From: Holophagae bacterium
GTDB lineage: Bacteria; Acidobacteriota; Holophagae; Acanthopleuribacterales; Acanthopleuribacteraceae
Assembly: GCA_030429565.1 (NCBI GenBank)
Contig: JAUIFE010000001.1
Span: 186,001-250,000 of the forward strand
Length of the DNA stretch: 64,000 nucleotides
Direction of reading: 5' to 3'
The position numbers and the translations under genes are program-made. The number at the start of each line of letters is the position of its first letter. Within the stretch, counting starts at the first letter, position 1. A model generated the notes under the pieces. It saw only the letters and a program-made list of their open reading frames with translations, was not told where the DNA came from and did not search any database. Positions 27,123 through 37,727 of the stretch are shown piece by piece.

Positions 27123-27392
27123 TTACCAGACGTTGGCGGGACGAGGCTGGCGTTCGCGAGCTTCGTTGACGTTCAAGTTGCGACCGTCGAACTCCATGCC
27201 GTTCATCTGTTCGATCGCGTTCAACGCGTCGTCACGGTTCGCGTAGCTGGCGAAAGCGAAACCACGGCTACGACCGGTTTCACGGTCGGTGATCAGGCGA
27301 ACCTGCTCAACTTCACCATATTGTTCGCAGAGTTCGCGGATTGCGTCCTCTTTGGTACCCCAGCTCAGGTTACCGATAAAAATCTTCATCAT
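27123..27392 (-). CDS. RRM-type RNA-binding protein
   Basis: A small single-RRM protein of about 89 aa of the bacterial/cyanobacterial cold-inducible type, expected to bind single-stranded RNA in the cytoplasm. RNP2 is KIFIGNL at the N-terminus and RNP1 is RSRGFAFASY near residues 46-55; the aromatic positions for base stacking are present. The tail (ERQPRPANVW) is short and basic. GGAG lies nine bases before two consecutive ATG codons; a TTG five codons upstream overlaps the ribosome site and is unlikely. A strong terminator follows. The long upstream space may hold a regulated leader, as in other cold-inducible genes, but none is recognised. Confidence 0.92.
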   Translation of the reverse strand: MMKIFIGNLSWGTKEDAIRELCEQYGEVEQVRLITDRETGRSRGFAFASYANRDDALNAIEQMNGMEFDGRNLNVNEARERQPRPANVW

Positions 27393-28110
27393 GAAATACT
27401 TCTCCAAAACAAGCTTGCGACACAGGAAGCATGGGCAGCGGCTTCGCTATATCTGGTGATCATGGGCTACGGACTTAGGGGATAACAATGCTCCCGGATT
27501 CACAAGTGACGGTTAGGTCACCCCGGTTTCGCCTTATCCTGCGAGCCACATGTTTACCTAGTTTTGGAAAAATGGACTTATGCTTCTGATTGTCAGGGAC
27601 AATGAGATACTGCAGATAACGGGAACTGGGAACCATTTTACTGAAAAACCTGTCCAGTAAGAAGTGTAGATAGAAATTCTGTCGAGGTTGAAACGTTTCT
27701 GCAATCGTCCATGAAGCGATAAGCTTCAGCGTAAATCACACAAAATCGACGCAACTGGGAACCGGAACGAGCTATCTACTCTAAAAGCCGCGGTGAAAAA
27801 GCTCTCACACGCTGACTTTCTGGCTCATTAAAACTGAGATCCGGTGTCATGTCCAGCTAAATCGTGTGAAATTTATGTCAACGACCCCCGAGACAAGCAC
27901 CAACGCAAAACCGTCGGCTTCCAAGGACTCACGGGGCCGAAAAAGGGCGAAAAAGGGCGCCAAAATGACACTTTTCGCTACAGGGCTTTCCTGCTAGGCT
28001 TGGGGTTCGCTCGGCGCGCCTGTGGCGGCTGTTCGGCACCTTAACGAGCCACCGTATTTTTTTCTAAGCGCCGCAAAAATAACCGCATCTCCATCACAAA
28101 GGACAGACCC
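27393..28110. other. Divergent intergenic region, 718 bases
   Basis: Separates the leftward RRM gene from the rightward DUF3817 gene. A 66-codon frame at 27844-28044 has no ribosome site and ends in low-complexity sequence, so I do not call it. AAGGA for the DUF3817 gene lies just before its ATG. Confidence 0.5.
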
Positions 28111-28446
28111 ATGCGCGAACTGCTTCCAACCGCTCTCGGCCAATTCCGAATCATCAGCATCACCGAAGGTATCTCCTACCTCGTTTTACTGTTTATCGCG
28201 ATGCCGCTCAAATATTGGGCCGATATCCCGATGGCGGTGCGTATCGTCGGCTCGGCGCACGGTTTTTTGTTTATCGTTTATATGGTGGCCCTACTGCGCG
28301 TGTGGATGGAAGAGGAATGGAAAATATGGAAGGTCGTCACGGCCTTCATCTTATCGGTCATCCCCTTCGGCGCTTTCGTCTTTGAAGTCCCGCTGAAACG
28401 GGAATGGCGGCAACGTTACGGAACACCAGAAAACAACGCGCCTTAA
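28111..28446 (+). CDS. DUF3817 integral membrane protein, 111 aa
   Basis: A small inner-membrane protein of the DUF3817 family (YdzA-like), whose function is unknown. The family start is visible as FRIISITEGISYLVLLFIAMPLKY (here split: FRIISITEGISYL then a hydrophobic run), followed by the typical GSAHGFLFIVYM segment and a third helix around VVTAFILSVIPFGAFVF. The C-terminal EVPLKREW is also family-typical. AAGGA sits about seven bases before the ATG. It appears monocistronic. Confidence 0.88.
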   Translation: MRELLPTALGQFRIISITEGISYLVLLFIAMPLKYWADIPMAVRIVGSAHGFLFIVYMVALLRVWMEEEWKIWKVVTAFILSVIPFGAFVFEVPLKREWRQRYGTPENNAP

Positions 28447-29222
28447 CCAGGCTTGCGTCCATGACGAAAACAACGAGGAAGGCCGAGAATAGCGCGCCCG
28501 CCCGCCGGCAAACGGGCAACCCATCGCTAAAAGGGCGCCCACGCGCGCGACAACAACAAGCCTTAAAACAACTCGTGAATTATCAGGCATTTCCTGGGCA
28601 GGACCGGCGCCACATCAAACCCTGAATCCCCTGCTATGACTGCCGTCAGCGACGTTCGGGCGCGAAAAACGGCGCCAAACAAACGTGACCCACCGCACAA
28701 AACCACAGATGCCCCCAGTCACAAATCAGCCTTTTGCGGATCGAGACTTAAAATCAAGGGACGAACTACAATCAGGCGCCCGAAGCCGCCATGATGCACA
28801 GCGCATGATGGTCGGCACCAAAGACACCGCCAACGTCGGGCCGCGCAACTGCTTTGCACGGCTTACACCGAGCGCCCACCGTTCCCCGCCGCCCTGTTCC
28901 CAGCCACAGTCTCAAACCGGACCACACCAGAACAAGGGCTGCCAACCCCGATCCCGCATCTAGTAGCGAAACATTGCACATTATTTCCTACATTTTCGCT
29001 TTTTCTCAGAGAGGCACGCAACCAGACCTTTGTTTTTCGCCACCTAATTAACGAGCCGCCGGCTTTTTTTCACAGAGATTAAGTATCTCACATCACGGAC
29101 AACGGCACCTTGATGAACAAATGGCGAGGAACACTGTAAGGGGATGAACCGGGAAGCCCCATTCCACCCGGACTCAGAATTCCCGGCAAAGGTTGTGTGC
29201 TTGCCTGAAAGGAGTTTCCACC
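28447..29222. other. Intergenic region, 776 bases
   Basis: No supported gene or RNA. Frames here (up to 92 codons) are proline- and arginine-rich and lack ribosome sites. A short GC-rich hairpin (GGGG/CCCC around 29139-29160) lies upstream of the next gene. Confidence 0.45.
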
Positions 29223-29459
29223 ATGGCCACCCTCGCCCCCAGCTTCACACCCGATTTCGCCCCGACCGGCCCCTTCCCTATCGTCGAAGACTTCGATTGC
29301 CACCTGTTCGACCGACTTGAGCGCATTTACCGCGAAGTCAAACGCGGCTCACTGCTGCCCGATGCGGTCAACATCCTCGGAAACACCTGGATCCGCGAAG
29401 CCTACGCGGATGGATTACTCACTGAAGCCAGCTTGCGCGCCTTTTTTGAGGGCCGTTAA
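29223..29459 (+). CDS. Small unknown protein, 78 aa
   Basis: The ATG is preceded by a good AAGGAG site, so a frame extension upstream is not needed. The sequence is acidic and helical after a proline-rich N-terminus (PSFTPDFAPTGPFP). I recognise no family; the middle part FDRLERIYREVKRGSLLPDA looks like an amphipathic helix pair, perhaps a protein-interaction domain. It stands alone in a gene-poor area. The strong ribosome site and regular codon use support a real gene. Confidence 0.6.
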   Translation: MATLAPSFTPDFAPTGPFPIVEDFDCHLFDRLERIYREVKRGSLLPDAVNILGNTWIREAYADGLLTEASLRAFFEGR

Positions 29460-30294
29460 TCGCAACGCTCTCCCAGCGATCATGCCGCGATTCACCCAAG
29501 ACCAGGTCGCCACCATGTCCCAACCATTCAGCTTGGGCCGTGCGGCGTGCCCACGTATTTTCATGGTCTTTGTGCGCAAACGGGCCCCACATCTCAATTC
29601 CCAAAAAACTAAAATGATATAGATCAAATACTTACCACCAATTCATAAACACCACCAGGCAGTCGAAACAGGTCACACTTCGGTAAGTTTTTGTAAGCCT
29701 CGCTTGACAGCTATTTTCCACGCGATGATAGAATCGCGCAGGTCAAGCATGTTGAAATAGTGTTAATCCATGCGATTAAGCCGGTTTTCCTTCTTTCCCT
29801 TTTCATCAATCACCGGTATTTTTTCCGTAAATCCAATCTTCACGCCTGCCACAGTTATCCCATCATGCCGCCTCAACGCGGTAAGCGCACCTCGTGCGCC
29901 GCAATCGCGGTCACCCCGGCGTCGATCCGTCCAGAATGACCCGTGATTGCGGCTAGGCGCGCCCGTGCCCTTGCCGTTTCATCAAGACGTCATATTCTCA
30001 AAACCATCACTGAAGCTGATCAACGATTCCGTTTCGAACGGCTTCGCTAACCAATGCCTAAAATTAGGTTTCTCCGTCGTTGCACGGGTTTTTATTCATG
30101 GCCGGCACCACTACGGTTTGCCTTGCGCCCTTAAGCGACGTAATTCCAGAACATTTTCATAACGCGGGGACAGCACGCGACACGGCGAAGCTGTATCTCC
30201 GACTGGATGGAAACAGCGTTGGCTTTACGTCCGCCTCAACACAATGTCCCAATGCTTTGAATGACGTTTCATTCATCACCACAGAGGTATTATT
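29460..30294. other. Intergenic region, 835 bases
   Basis: No supported gene. Overlapping short frames near 29947-30298 lack ribosome sites. It contains a candidate sigma-70 promoter about 560 bases before the beta-helix protein. Confidence 0.45.
29704..29734 (+). promoter_or_regulatory. Candidate sigma-70 promoter
   Basis: A perfect TTGACA is followed after 19 bases by TAGAAT. The spacing is two bases longer than ideal. The next gene rightward begins about 560 bases away, so either the leader is long or this drives an unseen RNA. Confidence 0.35.
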
Positions 30295-31137
30295 TTGAGT
30301 CACTCATGGAAAATCATTTTCTCAATTGCACTTCTTCTTAGCGCATCTCAATCCATCCTGTTCGCACAAGACGACCCCGGCGACCCCGCTTGCCAGGTCT
30401 GCGATCTCGGCGACATTCTCGGCCTCAACCGCGCCGGCGAATGGAATGTTTACCCATCCATCCAAAAAGCATTTCTCGCGGTCGGCGAAGACGACCTACA
30501 ACGCGTGGTCGTGTGCCCCGGCTTCTACGAGGAAGTCCCGGTGATGGCCCACTTCAGCGACTTGATCTTTGAAGCGTGCGGCGATGTCACGATACAAGGT
30601 TTAACCCTTAAAGATGTCGACAATGTCGTGATCAACGGTTTCACCATCGACGCAAGCGGTTACTGGCAAGGCATCGGCTTGGGTTTCGGTTCAAGCTATG
30701 AAAACGACCACGTACTTATTCGCAACTGCGACATCCGCAATTCAGGCGGCGCCGGGGTGCAACTGCGCCCTTGGAACCACAATGTAGTATTGGAAAACTG
30801 CAACTTCAGCAACAATGTGCACGGTGTAAGCAGCATTTTGTACGGCGGCCCTTACATTATTCGCAACTGCACCTTCGAAGACAACAGCTTGGGTGCGGTG
30901 ATGGCGGCGGAAACCACGGTGACCTTAGAAAACAACCGCTTCAGCGGCCACGAGTACTTCGCGATTACGCGCGCACGCAGTTGGGCCGGGGTTAACCTGA
31001 GTCACTGGATCACGCTGCGCAACAACCAATTCGAAAACAACGGCGGTTACACGGTGCCCGGCACCCACGACGCCAACCTGGGTAACTTTCACCTCATCAT
31101 CGACGCAAGCGACGAGCAACCTGGCTACACGCCTTAA
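30295..31137 (+). CDS. Secreted right-handed beta-helix protein, 280 aa
   Basis: A signal peptide (WKIIFSIALLLSASQSILFAQ) leads into a domain with pectate-lyase-like parallel beta-helix repeats. Successive coils are visible as VTIQGLTLKDVDNVVINGFT, LIRNCDIRNSGGAGVQL, VVLENCNFSNNVHGV, YIIRNCTFEDNSLGA and VTLENNRFSG. Such folds often bind or cleave polysaccharide; I see no defined catalytic triad, so enzyme activity is uncertain. The start is TTG with AGAGG seven bases before it. Just after the signal peptide, two close cysteines (CQVC) precede DLGDILGL. It ends at a bidirectional terminator. Confidence 0.85.
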   Translation: MSHSWKIIFSIALLLSASQSILFAQDDPGDPACQVCDLGDILGLNRAGEWNVYPSIQKAFLAVGEDDLQRVVVCPGFYEEVPVMAHFSDLIFEACGDVTIQGLTLKDVDNVVINGFTIDASGYWQGIGLGFGSSYENDHVLIRNCDIRNSGGAGVQLRPWNHNVVLENCNFSNNVHGVSSILYGGPYIIRNCTFEDNSLGAVMAAETTVTLENNRFSGHEYFAITRARSWAGVNLSHWITLRNNQFENNGGYTVPGTHDANLGNFHLIIDASDEQPGYTP

Positions 31138-31153
31138 ACCGAAGCGCTAAATT

Positions 31154-31185
31154 AAAAAAGGCGCCCTCACGAGGGCGCCTTTTTC
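31154..31185. terminator. Bidirectional terminator between convergent genes
   Basis: Thirteen-bp stem AAAAAGGCGCCCT/AGGGCGCCTTTTT with a 4-base loop; A-run on the left and T-run on the right serve both strands. Confidence 0.92.
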
Positions 31186-31207
31186 GTTGGAACACAATGG
31201 TTGGCGA

Positions 31208-34200
31208 TTACTCGAAAGTAATTTCCAGCGTCAAACCAGAGTAGGCGCTGTAGCCGTATTGCATCAGGGTGTAGGTTTTACCGGCGGCTTGTTCGACCAC
31301 CAGCGCGTCGTTGTTACCGCCATTGGCGGAGACGGCGTCGTAGTTTTGCAACGTCGGTTCACGACCTTCAGCAAGGTAGAGATCACAGTCGCCACTGCCA
31401 CCGCTCGCACTGATGCGCAAGGTTGCGGCATTGGCGGGAACCACAATGCGGAAGTAACGCGCGGCGCGACGGGAGCCAATCAGCTCGCTGACGGCGCCGG
31501 CTTGACGCACGGTGTAGGTCGTATCGGAAGATGCAGCGAACATCAGACCGTCAAAACCACTGTAAGCGTGCAACAAGACGTAAACGGTTTGACCGGCAAC
31601 GCCGTTCAAATCGATCAACTCACGGTTACCTTGACTCCAAGAGTAGTACTGGTAATCGTTGGTCGTCGGCGTATCACCGATTTTGACGTACATGTCGCTA
31701 TCACCGCTGCCGCCCATGGTCACCAAGCGCAAGGTGGCTTGATCAGCGGGCACATCGATGCGCATCATGATTTCGCCACCGGTGTTTTCAGCCAAACCAA
31801 ACAGCGTTGAATTGATGGCTACGGTGGGAATACCTTGGTTTTCCGTAACTTGAATGACGGCTTCCTGCTCAACCGAGGCACCTTTGTCATCGCTAACGGC
31901 AACGGAGACCGTGTAAGTACCGGCCGCTTGGTAAACGTGGTTTACGGCCACGCCCTCAAGACTGGTACCGTCACCCATCGACCAGGTGTAAGCCAAGGTG
32001 TCGCCGTCGGCGTCTTCAGCAGTTACCGACATGGCAACAGCTTCACCAACATAACCCTGCTCGGGCACTGTCAGTGCGGTAATCACAGGCTCGCGGTTAG
32101 CGGCAGGCGTGATGTTCACGGTACCGCGCTCTTCGGCGCGACCACCGCGACCGTCGGTGACGGTCACAACCACATAGTAGGTACCGGCTTGCGCATAACG
32201 ATGCGTTACACGACTGCCTTCACCACTGTTACCGTCGCCAAAATCCCAAGCGAAGGTCAAGACATCGCCGTCTTCGTCACTAGCATTAACCGTCATGTAC
32301 ACGGCTTCGTCAGCAACGCCGGAGCGAGGAACGACCAAGCTGCTAATCGTTGGCTCGTGGTTTACCGTTTCGCTAACGGTTACGGTTGCATTGCGCGAAT
32401 CGCGGCCACCGCGGCCGTCAAGCACTTCGAGAGAAACCTCGTATTCTGCGACTTCGTCGTAGGCAACGGAAACACTGGAACCGGTAAGGGTGCGACCGTC
32501 GCCGGTCGTCCAACGGAAGGTGAGGTTGTCATTGTCAGGATCGGAAGCGGAAGCGGTAAAAGTAATGGTTTCGCCAACTTTTGCAGTTGACGGAACACGC
32601 CATTCACCGATGACCGGATTACGGTTTTCGGTGCGCGTCCCACTTACACGCAGACTCATCGCGGTCACATCTTCGTAGCCGTACAAACCAATCAGAAGCC
32701 GTTTGCCGGCAGCGTTGCTGATGTTAATGGTTTCAAAACCGCTGGAGGTTTCTGCCTTCCAATCATTGCGGTTGGTGGTCGGAGGATAACCGTCACCCAC
32801 GTAGAGGTCCAGATCACCTTCGCCGCGATTGGTCTCAATCACGATATCGCTGTAATCCCGCGTATCGAGATAGAAATAACGGTAGGCACCCCGTGCCACA
32901 TCAAGGCGGTCACGCGTTTGGCCGGGATTGATGTAGTCGGCGAGTTGCGCTTCTAAAGCAAAGTCAAAAGCACTGACATCGCTTTTGGCGTGCAACAACA
33001 TGTAGTAGGTCTGCTGCTGCGGCGGGCTAACAACGATGCGTTCGTCGGTACCACTGCCGTTGCTGCGTTGGTCATAGTCGGTAAGCGTCGGTGCACTGCC
33101 CTCTTTAAGGTAGAGGTCAACATCGCCACTGCCGTTACGCGTCATCGCAGCCAACTCAGTCCAGTTCGGGGTTGGGTTAACTTTAAACAGACGTGTTTCA
33201 CCGGCTTGCAGGTCGATGCCTTCACGGGTTTCGCTGTGCCACATGCGTTCAGAACCGTCGGTATCGACAACATCAACAAACACTTGCTGCGAGGCATAAC
33301 CACGCAGACGACCGTCGTTGACATCGAGCCACACGGACTGGCGGCCGGATTCGTAGAAGGAATACTCAACGGTTTGACCTTCACGACCACGACCCGGACC
33401 GAAGCCGGAACGCCAGGTATAAACCAGCGTATCGCCGTCGGCATCCGTCGCTGTAGCTGACAGCGTTACGGTTTGATTGATGGTGGGACGCTGGGGGTTA
33501 ACCGTTACGGAAGTAATGACCGGGGTTTGGTTGGGTTCGCCGACCGCACTAACCGTAATCAACTGTTCCGTTTCAGCACCAATGGTGTTGGTAACAACCA
33601 AACGAATGACATACTCGCCTGCTTTGTCGTAGGCATGGTCAATGTTTTGACCGTTCAGGTAGTAGTCGGGACGCAGGTACCAGCGGTAGGTCATGTCCAA
33701 ACCGTTGGGGTCGGTGGCCTCAACACTGGCACTGAAGTTGGTGTCGACTTCCACTTGGGCGGGAATGTTGACACGAACGACTTCAGGTGCGAACGGTGAG
33801 TTGTCGTCAACCACGCGCACGTCGTCGATCGCACAACGGTTGTTGTTCGAAATAGACGCGCTACCGCGCAGCAACAAACGGATTTGCTTACCGCTGAACT
33901 CGGTCAGGTCGATGATGTGTTTGCGCCAGCGGTCCATATTCCACGAACCTTGAGCCGGCGTGCCGACGCGACGGAACCACTCGCCGTCAACAAAAACGTC
34001 AACGGAAATTTCAGTGGTGATTGCGCCACGCGTGTAGTGTTGGAAGGTCAAACGCGGGTGCGCCAAAGGACTCAAATCAATACAAGGCGAAAGCAACAGG
34101 GCGTCAATGCCGCCGGAAGCAGGTGCGTCGGGCAAGTAGAGGAACATGCCGTCACCGCTTGCATCGCTTTCAGGACCGGTGAAATTGCCATTGCCGTCAT

Positions 34201-36838
34201 TGGAGACGCTCGCAGCAGCCAACCAGTTAGCCTTGTCGTTGCGCAGGTTGATCCATTGACCCAACTGAATACCACCGTCGCCTTCGGTCAAACCGTTGAA
34301 ATCGTCGGCGAAGCTACCGGTAACCGCAGCGCCGGTCACACCAATACGGTCGGCGGCGACGACTTCATCGCTACCGAACTCATTCGTCACACGCAGCGTT
34401 ACATCGAAAACACCGGATTGGTTGTAGGTGACAACGGGCATTTCCTCAGTAGAGGTCGCGGGGTTACCACCGGGGAAAGTCCAGTTACGGCTGGTCGGTG
34501 AACCAGTCGAGGTGTCGCGGAACTGAACCACCACGCCGTCACAAGAAGGCGTTTCCGTTGCGGTAAAGCCGGCCAAAGGCGCTTCCCGGCTGGCAGAGAA
34601 GAGCTCAGATTCCCACATCCCGCGCGAGAAGGTCGCGGCACGCAAGCGCTTGGTGGCGTATTGAATTTCCATTTCGTTGATAATGACGGGCGGCATGCCT
34701 TCGTTAAAGCTAATCCAGTCGCTAAAACCGGGTTCGCGATAGAAAACACCCAGGTCGGTACCAACGTAGACACGGTCATTGCCACCGCGATCCTGAACCA
34801 AACAGTTGGCATTCACGCGCGGCAGAGTCCCGGTAATGTTGGTCCAAGTGGCGCCGGCATCGTCGGAACGGAAGACGCGGCCGTCAGTCGTGGAAGGGCT
34901 GGGACGCACAACAATCCACAACTTGCGTGGATCGGCGTGGTCGGCCAACAGGTTCTGTACCGAGTAACGGGTGTCACCGGCGGGCGCAAAACGGACGGTC
35001 GACCAATTGGCGCCACCATCAACACTGCGATAGAACTGATCGGCACCGCTGTTGCCGGCGTACAGAACTTGGTTGTCGGCAGGTGAAATCACGACATAAC
35101 CCAAGTAACCGGTGCGGAAATCGGAAATTTTCTGCCAGTTATCACCGCGGTCGGTGGACTTGTAAACTTCGGTGTAACCAGCATAGATCACACCTGGCTG
35201 ACTGGGATCCAACACGTAAGGTGTCACCCAGCCACCGCGAGCCGAAGAACCGCTGTCATCACGCGGTGTGATCACGCGGCTGCTGCCGCCGGCCAGATCG
35301 CGACGGTAAATCGGACCATTCTGCGTGCCGTAGTAAACGGTGGTGTCAATGGCGGGGTCAACGGCACATTCCATACCGTCGGCACCGTAGATCTTGCGCC
35401 AACCGGCGGCGCTGTGCAGGCTGGTACCGTTGTCCTGAGAACCACCAAGGAAGTGATCGGCGTTTTGTTGGCTCAAGCCCAAGCGATAAAACTGCATAAT
35501 GTTGAGCGATGCGTTGAGGTGTTGAAAGCTCTCGGCATTGTCGTCACTGCGATAAACACCGCCGTCGCAACCCACGTAGAGCGTGCCGTGGTGGAAGCCC
35601 AGGTAGTGAACGTCATCGTGAACGTAACGCTTCCCGGATTCAGAGGAACCGAGGTAGTTCCAGGTATAGCCGCCGTCTTCCGACTGCCAAATTTTGATAC
35701 CGCCGACATAAATCAGGTCGGGGTTTTCGGGATCAACCGTCAGCGCTTGGTCATACCAAGCTTGGCCGTCGGTGCCACCGTTGTAACGCGCAAACAGGTT
35801 GGGTTTGTCGGCGAGCAAAGAGAAGCTGACACCGGCATCGTCGGAACGATAGAAACCCTTAAAGCTGTTACCGTTACTGACGGTTGCGTAAACGCGGTTG
35901 GGATCGGCGGGTGACACGGTGATGTGCGAACGACCGCCTGCGAAATCTTCGACCAGGCTCCATGCACGGCCGCCGTCGGTTGAACGGTAGAAGGCACCGT
36001 TGCCGGTCATGCCATATAAAATGTTAGCGTCATTGGGTTTTACCGCAATATCGCGGAAGAAGGGATTCTCGCGACTGGAGAGGAACAAACCTGACCAGTT
36101 GGCACCGGCGTCGGTAGTTTGGTAAAGGCCGCGATTGGTGGCAATCCAGAGAATGTCGGGATTGTCACGGTGCATTTCAATGTCATACATCATGGTAACG
36201 CCGTCGATTTCGGTACGCTGCCAGGTCGCGCCGCCGTCGACGGATTTGAGCACACCGACACTTTTGGTGTGCGTGCTGTTGGGATCACCGGTGATCGCAT
36301 GCAACACTTCGGTGTCACGAGGATCGACCACCAAACCGTTGCTGCCGAAAGTCGGCATGCCGGCGGTGATGGGCACCCAGAGACGACCAGCGTTAGTGGT
36401 TTTCCAAATGCCCGCCGCAGGCGTGCATAAATAAAGGGTTTGCGGGTCGGTCGGGTCGGAAAAAACGCCGTTCACGCGACCAATATCTTTGCCGTTGGGA
36501 CCGCCATGAGGGCCCAACGCCAGCCAGTTCCCCGAGAACTCAGCGCGTTTCAGATGTTTGCGACGCGCTTCCGATTCCAGCCAAGCCTGCCACAACTCTT
36601 GGGTGTGGTTAAAGGTGCCGTTTTCAGAGAGACGCTGTTCGACGAAGTGCTGCCAGCGTTTGAACTGTTTGTGACCGGGTCGACGACCTTCGGTGGGTCG
36701 TTTCGCCCAGTAGCCGTCAAAGGCCTGTTTAATTTCCTGATAACGGACATCCGGATCGGACATCATTTTTTGCCAATCACCTGCCACAGTAGAGAGCGAC
36801 AGGGTAACAACCATGAATAGACTCAAAACGATTTTCAT
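31208..36838 (-). CDS. Secreted Asp-box propeller protein with PKD, MAM-like and PPC domains
   Basis: About 1876 aa from the ATG with AAGGGA upstream; signal peptide MKIVLSLFMVVTLSLSTVAG. Residues about 75-750 hold Asp-boxes (SVDGGATW, TTDAGANW, STDGGRAW, SEDGGYTW, STDRGDNW, SVDGGANW) of a sortilin/BNR-type double propeller. Then follow a PKD domain (about 755-835), a MAM/jelly-roll-like domain (about 840-1005) and two PKD or cadherin-like modules (about 1010-1185). PPC-type modules come at about 1200-1297 and 1300-1395, three PKD domains with DGDxLxFxWDFGDG-like cores at about 1400-1665, and two final PPC modules (about 1680-1770 and 1780-1876) with GSGDSDMYV and GSGDCDLYL. PPC modules often occur on exported proteases, but no protease domain is seen here. 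It lacks the Cys-x12-Trp end of its relatives. Confidence 0.9.
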   Translation of the reverse strand: MKIVLSLFMVVTLSLSTVAGDWQKMMSDPDVRYQEIKQAFDGYWAKRPTEGRRPGHKQFKRWQHFVEQRLSENGTFNHTQELWQAWLESEARRKHLKRAEFSGNWLALGPHGGPNGKDIGRVNGVFSDPTDPQTLYLCTPAAGIWKTTNAGRLWVPITAGMPTFGSNGLVVDPRDTEVLHAITGDPNSTHTKSVGVLKSVDGGATWQRTEIDGVTMMYDIEMHRDNPDILWIATNRGLYQTTDAGANWSGLFLSSRENPFFRDIAVKPNDANILYGMTGNGAFYRSTDGGRAWSLVEDFAGGRSHITVSPADPNRVYATVSNGNSFKGFYRSDDAGVSFSLLADKPNLFARYNGGTDGQAWYDQALTVDPENPDLIYVGGIKIWQSEDGGYTWNYLGSSESGKRYVHDDVHYLGFHHGTLYVGCDGGVYRSDDNAESFQHLNASLNIMQFYRLGLSQQNADHFLGGSQDNGTSLHSAAGWRKIYGADGMECAVDPAIDTTVYYGTQNGPIYRRDLAGGSSRVITPRDDSGSSARGGWVTPYVLDPSQPGVIYAGYTEVYKSTDRGDNWQKISDFRTGYLGYVVISPADNQVLYAGNSGADQFYRSVDGGANWSTVRFAPAGDTRYSVQNLLADHADPRKLWIVVRPSPSTTDGRVFRSDDAGATWTNITGTLPRVNANCLVQDRGGNDRVYVGTDLGVFYREPGFSDWISFNEGMPPVIINEMEIQYATKRLRAATFSRGMWESELFSASREAPLAGFTATETPSCDGVVVQFRDTSTGSPTSRNWTFPGGNPATSTEEMPVVTYNQSGVFDVTLRVTNEFGSDEVVAADRIGVTGAAVTGSFADDFNGLTEGDGGIQLGQWINLRNDKANWLAAASVSNDGNGNFTGPESDASGDGMFLYLPDAPASGGIDALLLSPCIDLSPLAHPRLTFQHYTRGAITTEISVDVFVDGEWFRRVGTPAQGSWNMDRWRKHIIDLTEFSGKQIRLLLRGSASISNNNRCAIDDVRVVDDNSPFAPEVVRVNIPAQVEVDTNFSASVEATDPNGLDMTYRWYLRPDYYLNGQNIDHAYDKAGEYVIRLVVTNTIGAETEQLITVSAVGEPNQTPVITSVTVNPQRPTINQTVTLSATATDADGDTLVYTWRSGFGPGRGREGQTVEYSFYESGRQSVWLDVNDGRLRGYASQQVFVDVVDTDGSERMWHSETREGIDLQAGETRLFKVNPTPNWTELAAMTRNGSGDVDLYLKEGSAPTLTDYDQRSNGSGTDERIVVSPPQQQTYYMLLHAKSDVSAFDFALEAQLADYINPGQTRDRLDVARGAYRYFYLDTRDYSDIVIETNRGEGDLDLYVGDGYPPTTNRNDWKAETSSGFETINISNAAGKRLLIGLYGYEDVTAMSLRVSGTRTENRNPVIGEWRVPSTAKVGETITFTASASDPDNDNLTFRWTTGDGRTLTGSSVSVAYDEVAEYEVSLEVLDGRGGRDSRNATVTVSETVNHEPTISSLVVPRSGVADEAVYMTVNASDEDGDVLTFAWDFGDGNSGEGSRVTHRYAQAGTYYVVVTVTDGRGGRAEERGTVNITPAANREPVITALTVPEQGYVGEAVAMSVTAEDADGDTLAYTWSMGDGTSLEGVAVNHVYQAAGTYTVSVAVSDDKGASVEQEAVIQVTENQGIPTVAINSTLFGLAENTGGEIMMRIDVPADQATLRLVTMGGSGDSDMYVKIGDTPTTNDYQYYSWSQGNRELIDLNGVAGQTVYVLLHAYSGFDGLMFAASSDTTYTVRQAGAVSELIGSRRAARYFRIVVPANAATLRISASGGSGDCDLYLAEGREPTLQNYDAVSANGGNNDALVVEQAAGKTYTLMQYGYSAYSGLTLEITFE

Positions 36839-37667
36839 GAAGACAAATCCCTTTTTGGTAAACATAGGACACCCGTTGTGGCGCAAACGCGTCGGATTCG
36901 TTGCGCCGCAACGGTTTCACCAAAAGAACCAAGGCGGTACTGCGTCGGACAAGGCAACATCAAGCGCCCAAGCCACGTGCGCCGTCACGCCGGCAAAAAG
37001 CCGGATCAAACAGACGGGGCGGTGGGCCCGAGCTTTGGCGGTCGACAAGGCGGCTCGCCAAACCGAAAACAGCAACATCAATGAGTAATAAGGTGAAGAT
37101 TTCCGAGAGCAAGCAGCTCGGAAAAACCCGCGACCGCGTGATAAGCGAAGGAGGCGAACCATTTCAGTGTGGGAAACACCGGCAAGAAGCCGAACACAAC
37201 CGAAAGCCAGGGAAGCCGGCAAGGATAACCTTGTCGCGGAAAAGAAATGTCATACAAAACATCTCAAGTCTGAAGCAGAGCGGAAATTATGCCGAAAGCG
37301 CGACAGAAGGGCTAAAGTCAAACAAGCCAGCACCCGAGGCTAAGGTGACAGGCGTCACACGGAAGGCAGAGCGGGACAAAAACACGACAAAACTGCGGTT
37401 TTTAACGGTTTTTTCTCAATAAATAATGTTTCAAAAAAGATAATGCCAACTGGTTTGACCAGAAATCACCCTCATCATCAACGCATTCCCCGTACACCAA
37501 AACCCCATAAGAATCAAACAGAACACGCATCCAACAAGGGTATCACCCATGCCGGCAAGAATCACAAGCGCGCCACAAAGTCAACAACAAGCACCAACGC
37601 ACCCTTTCAAGCGCTAATCGAGAAAAGATCAATTTTATCCAGCATAGTTTGGTATATCGGCTCATAA
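36839..37667. other. Intergenic region, about 830 bases
   Basis: No supported gene. A 173-codon rightward frame (36901-37422) is Lys/Arg/Ser-rich with no domain and no ribosome site. It must contain the promoter of the propeller/PKD gene; none is clear. Confidence 0.5.
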
Positions 37668-37706
37668 ACACAAAAACCCCGCTCGGTTTGAGCGGGGTTT
37701 TTGTGT
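37668..37706. terminator. Strong bidirectional terminator
   Basis: Perfect 17-bp inverted repeat ACACAAAAACCCCGCTC (37668-37684) and its complement (37690-37706) around a 5-base loop. The AAAAA and TTTTT tracts serve both strands. It ends the response-regulator transcript. Confidence 0.93.
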
Positions 37707-37727
37707 AATGAAGGGTCGCGCGCGTGG

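Noticed and set aside
36901..37422. Plus-strand frame of 173 codons
   Set aside because: Lys/Arg/Ser-rich low-complexity product, no ribosome site, no recognisable domain.
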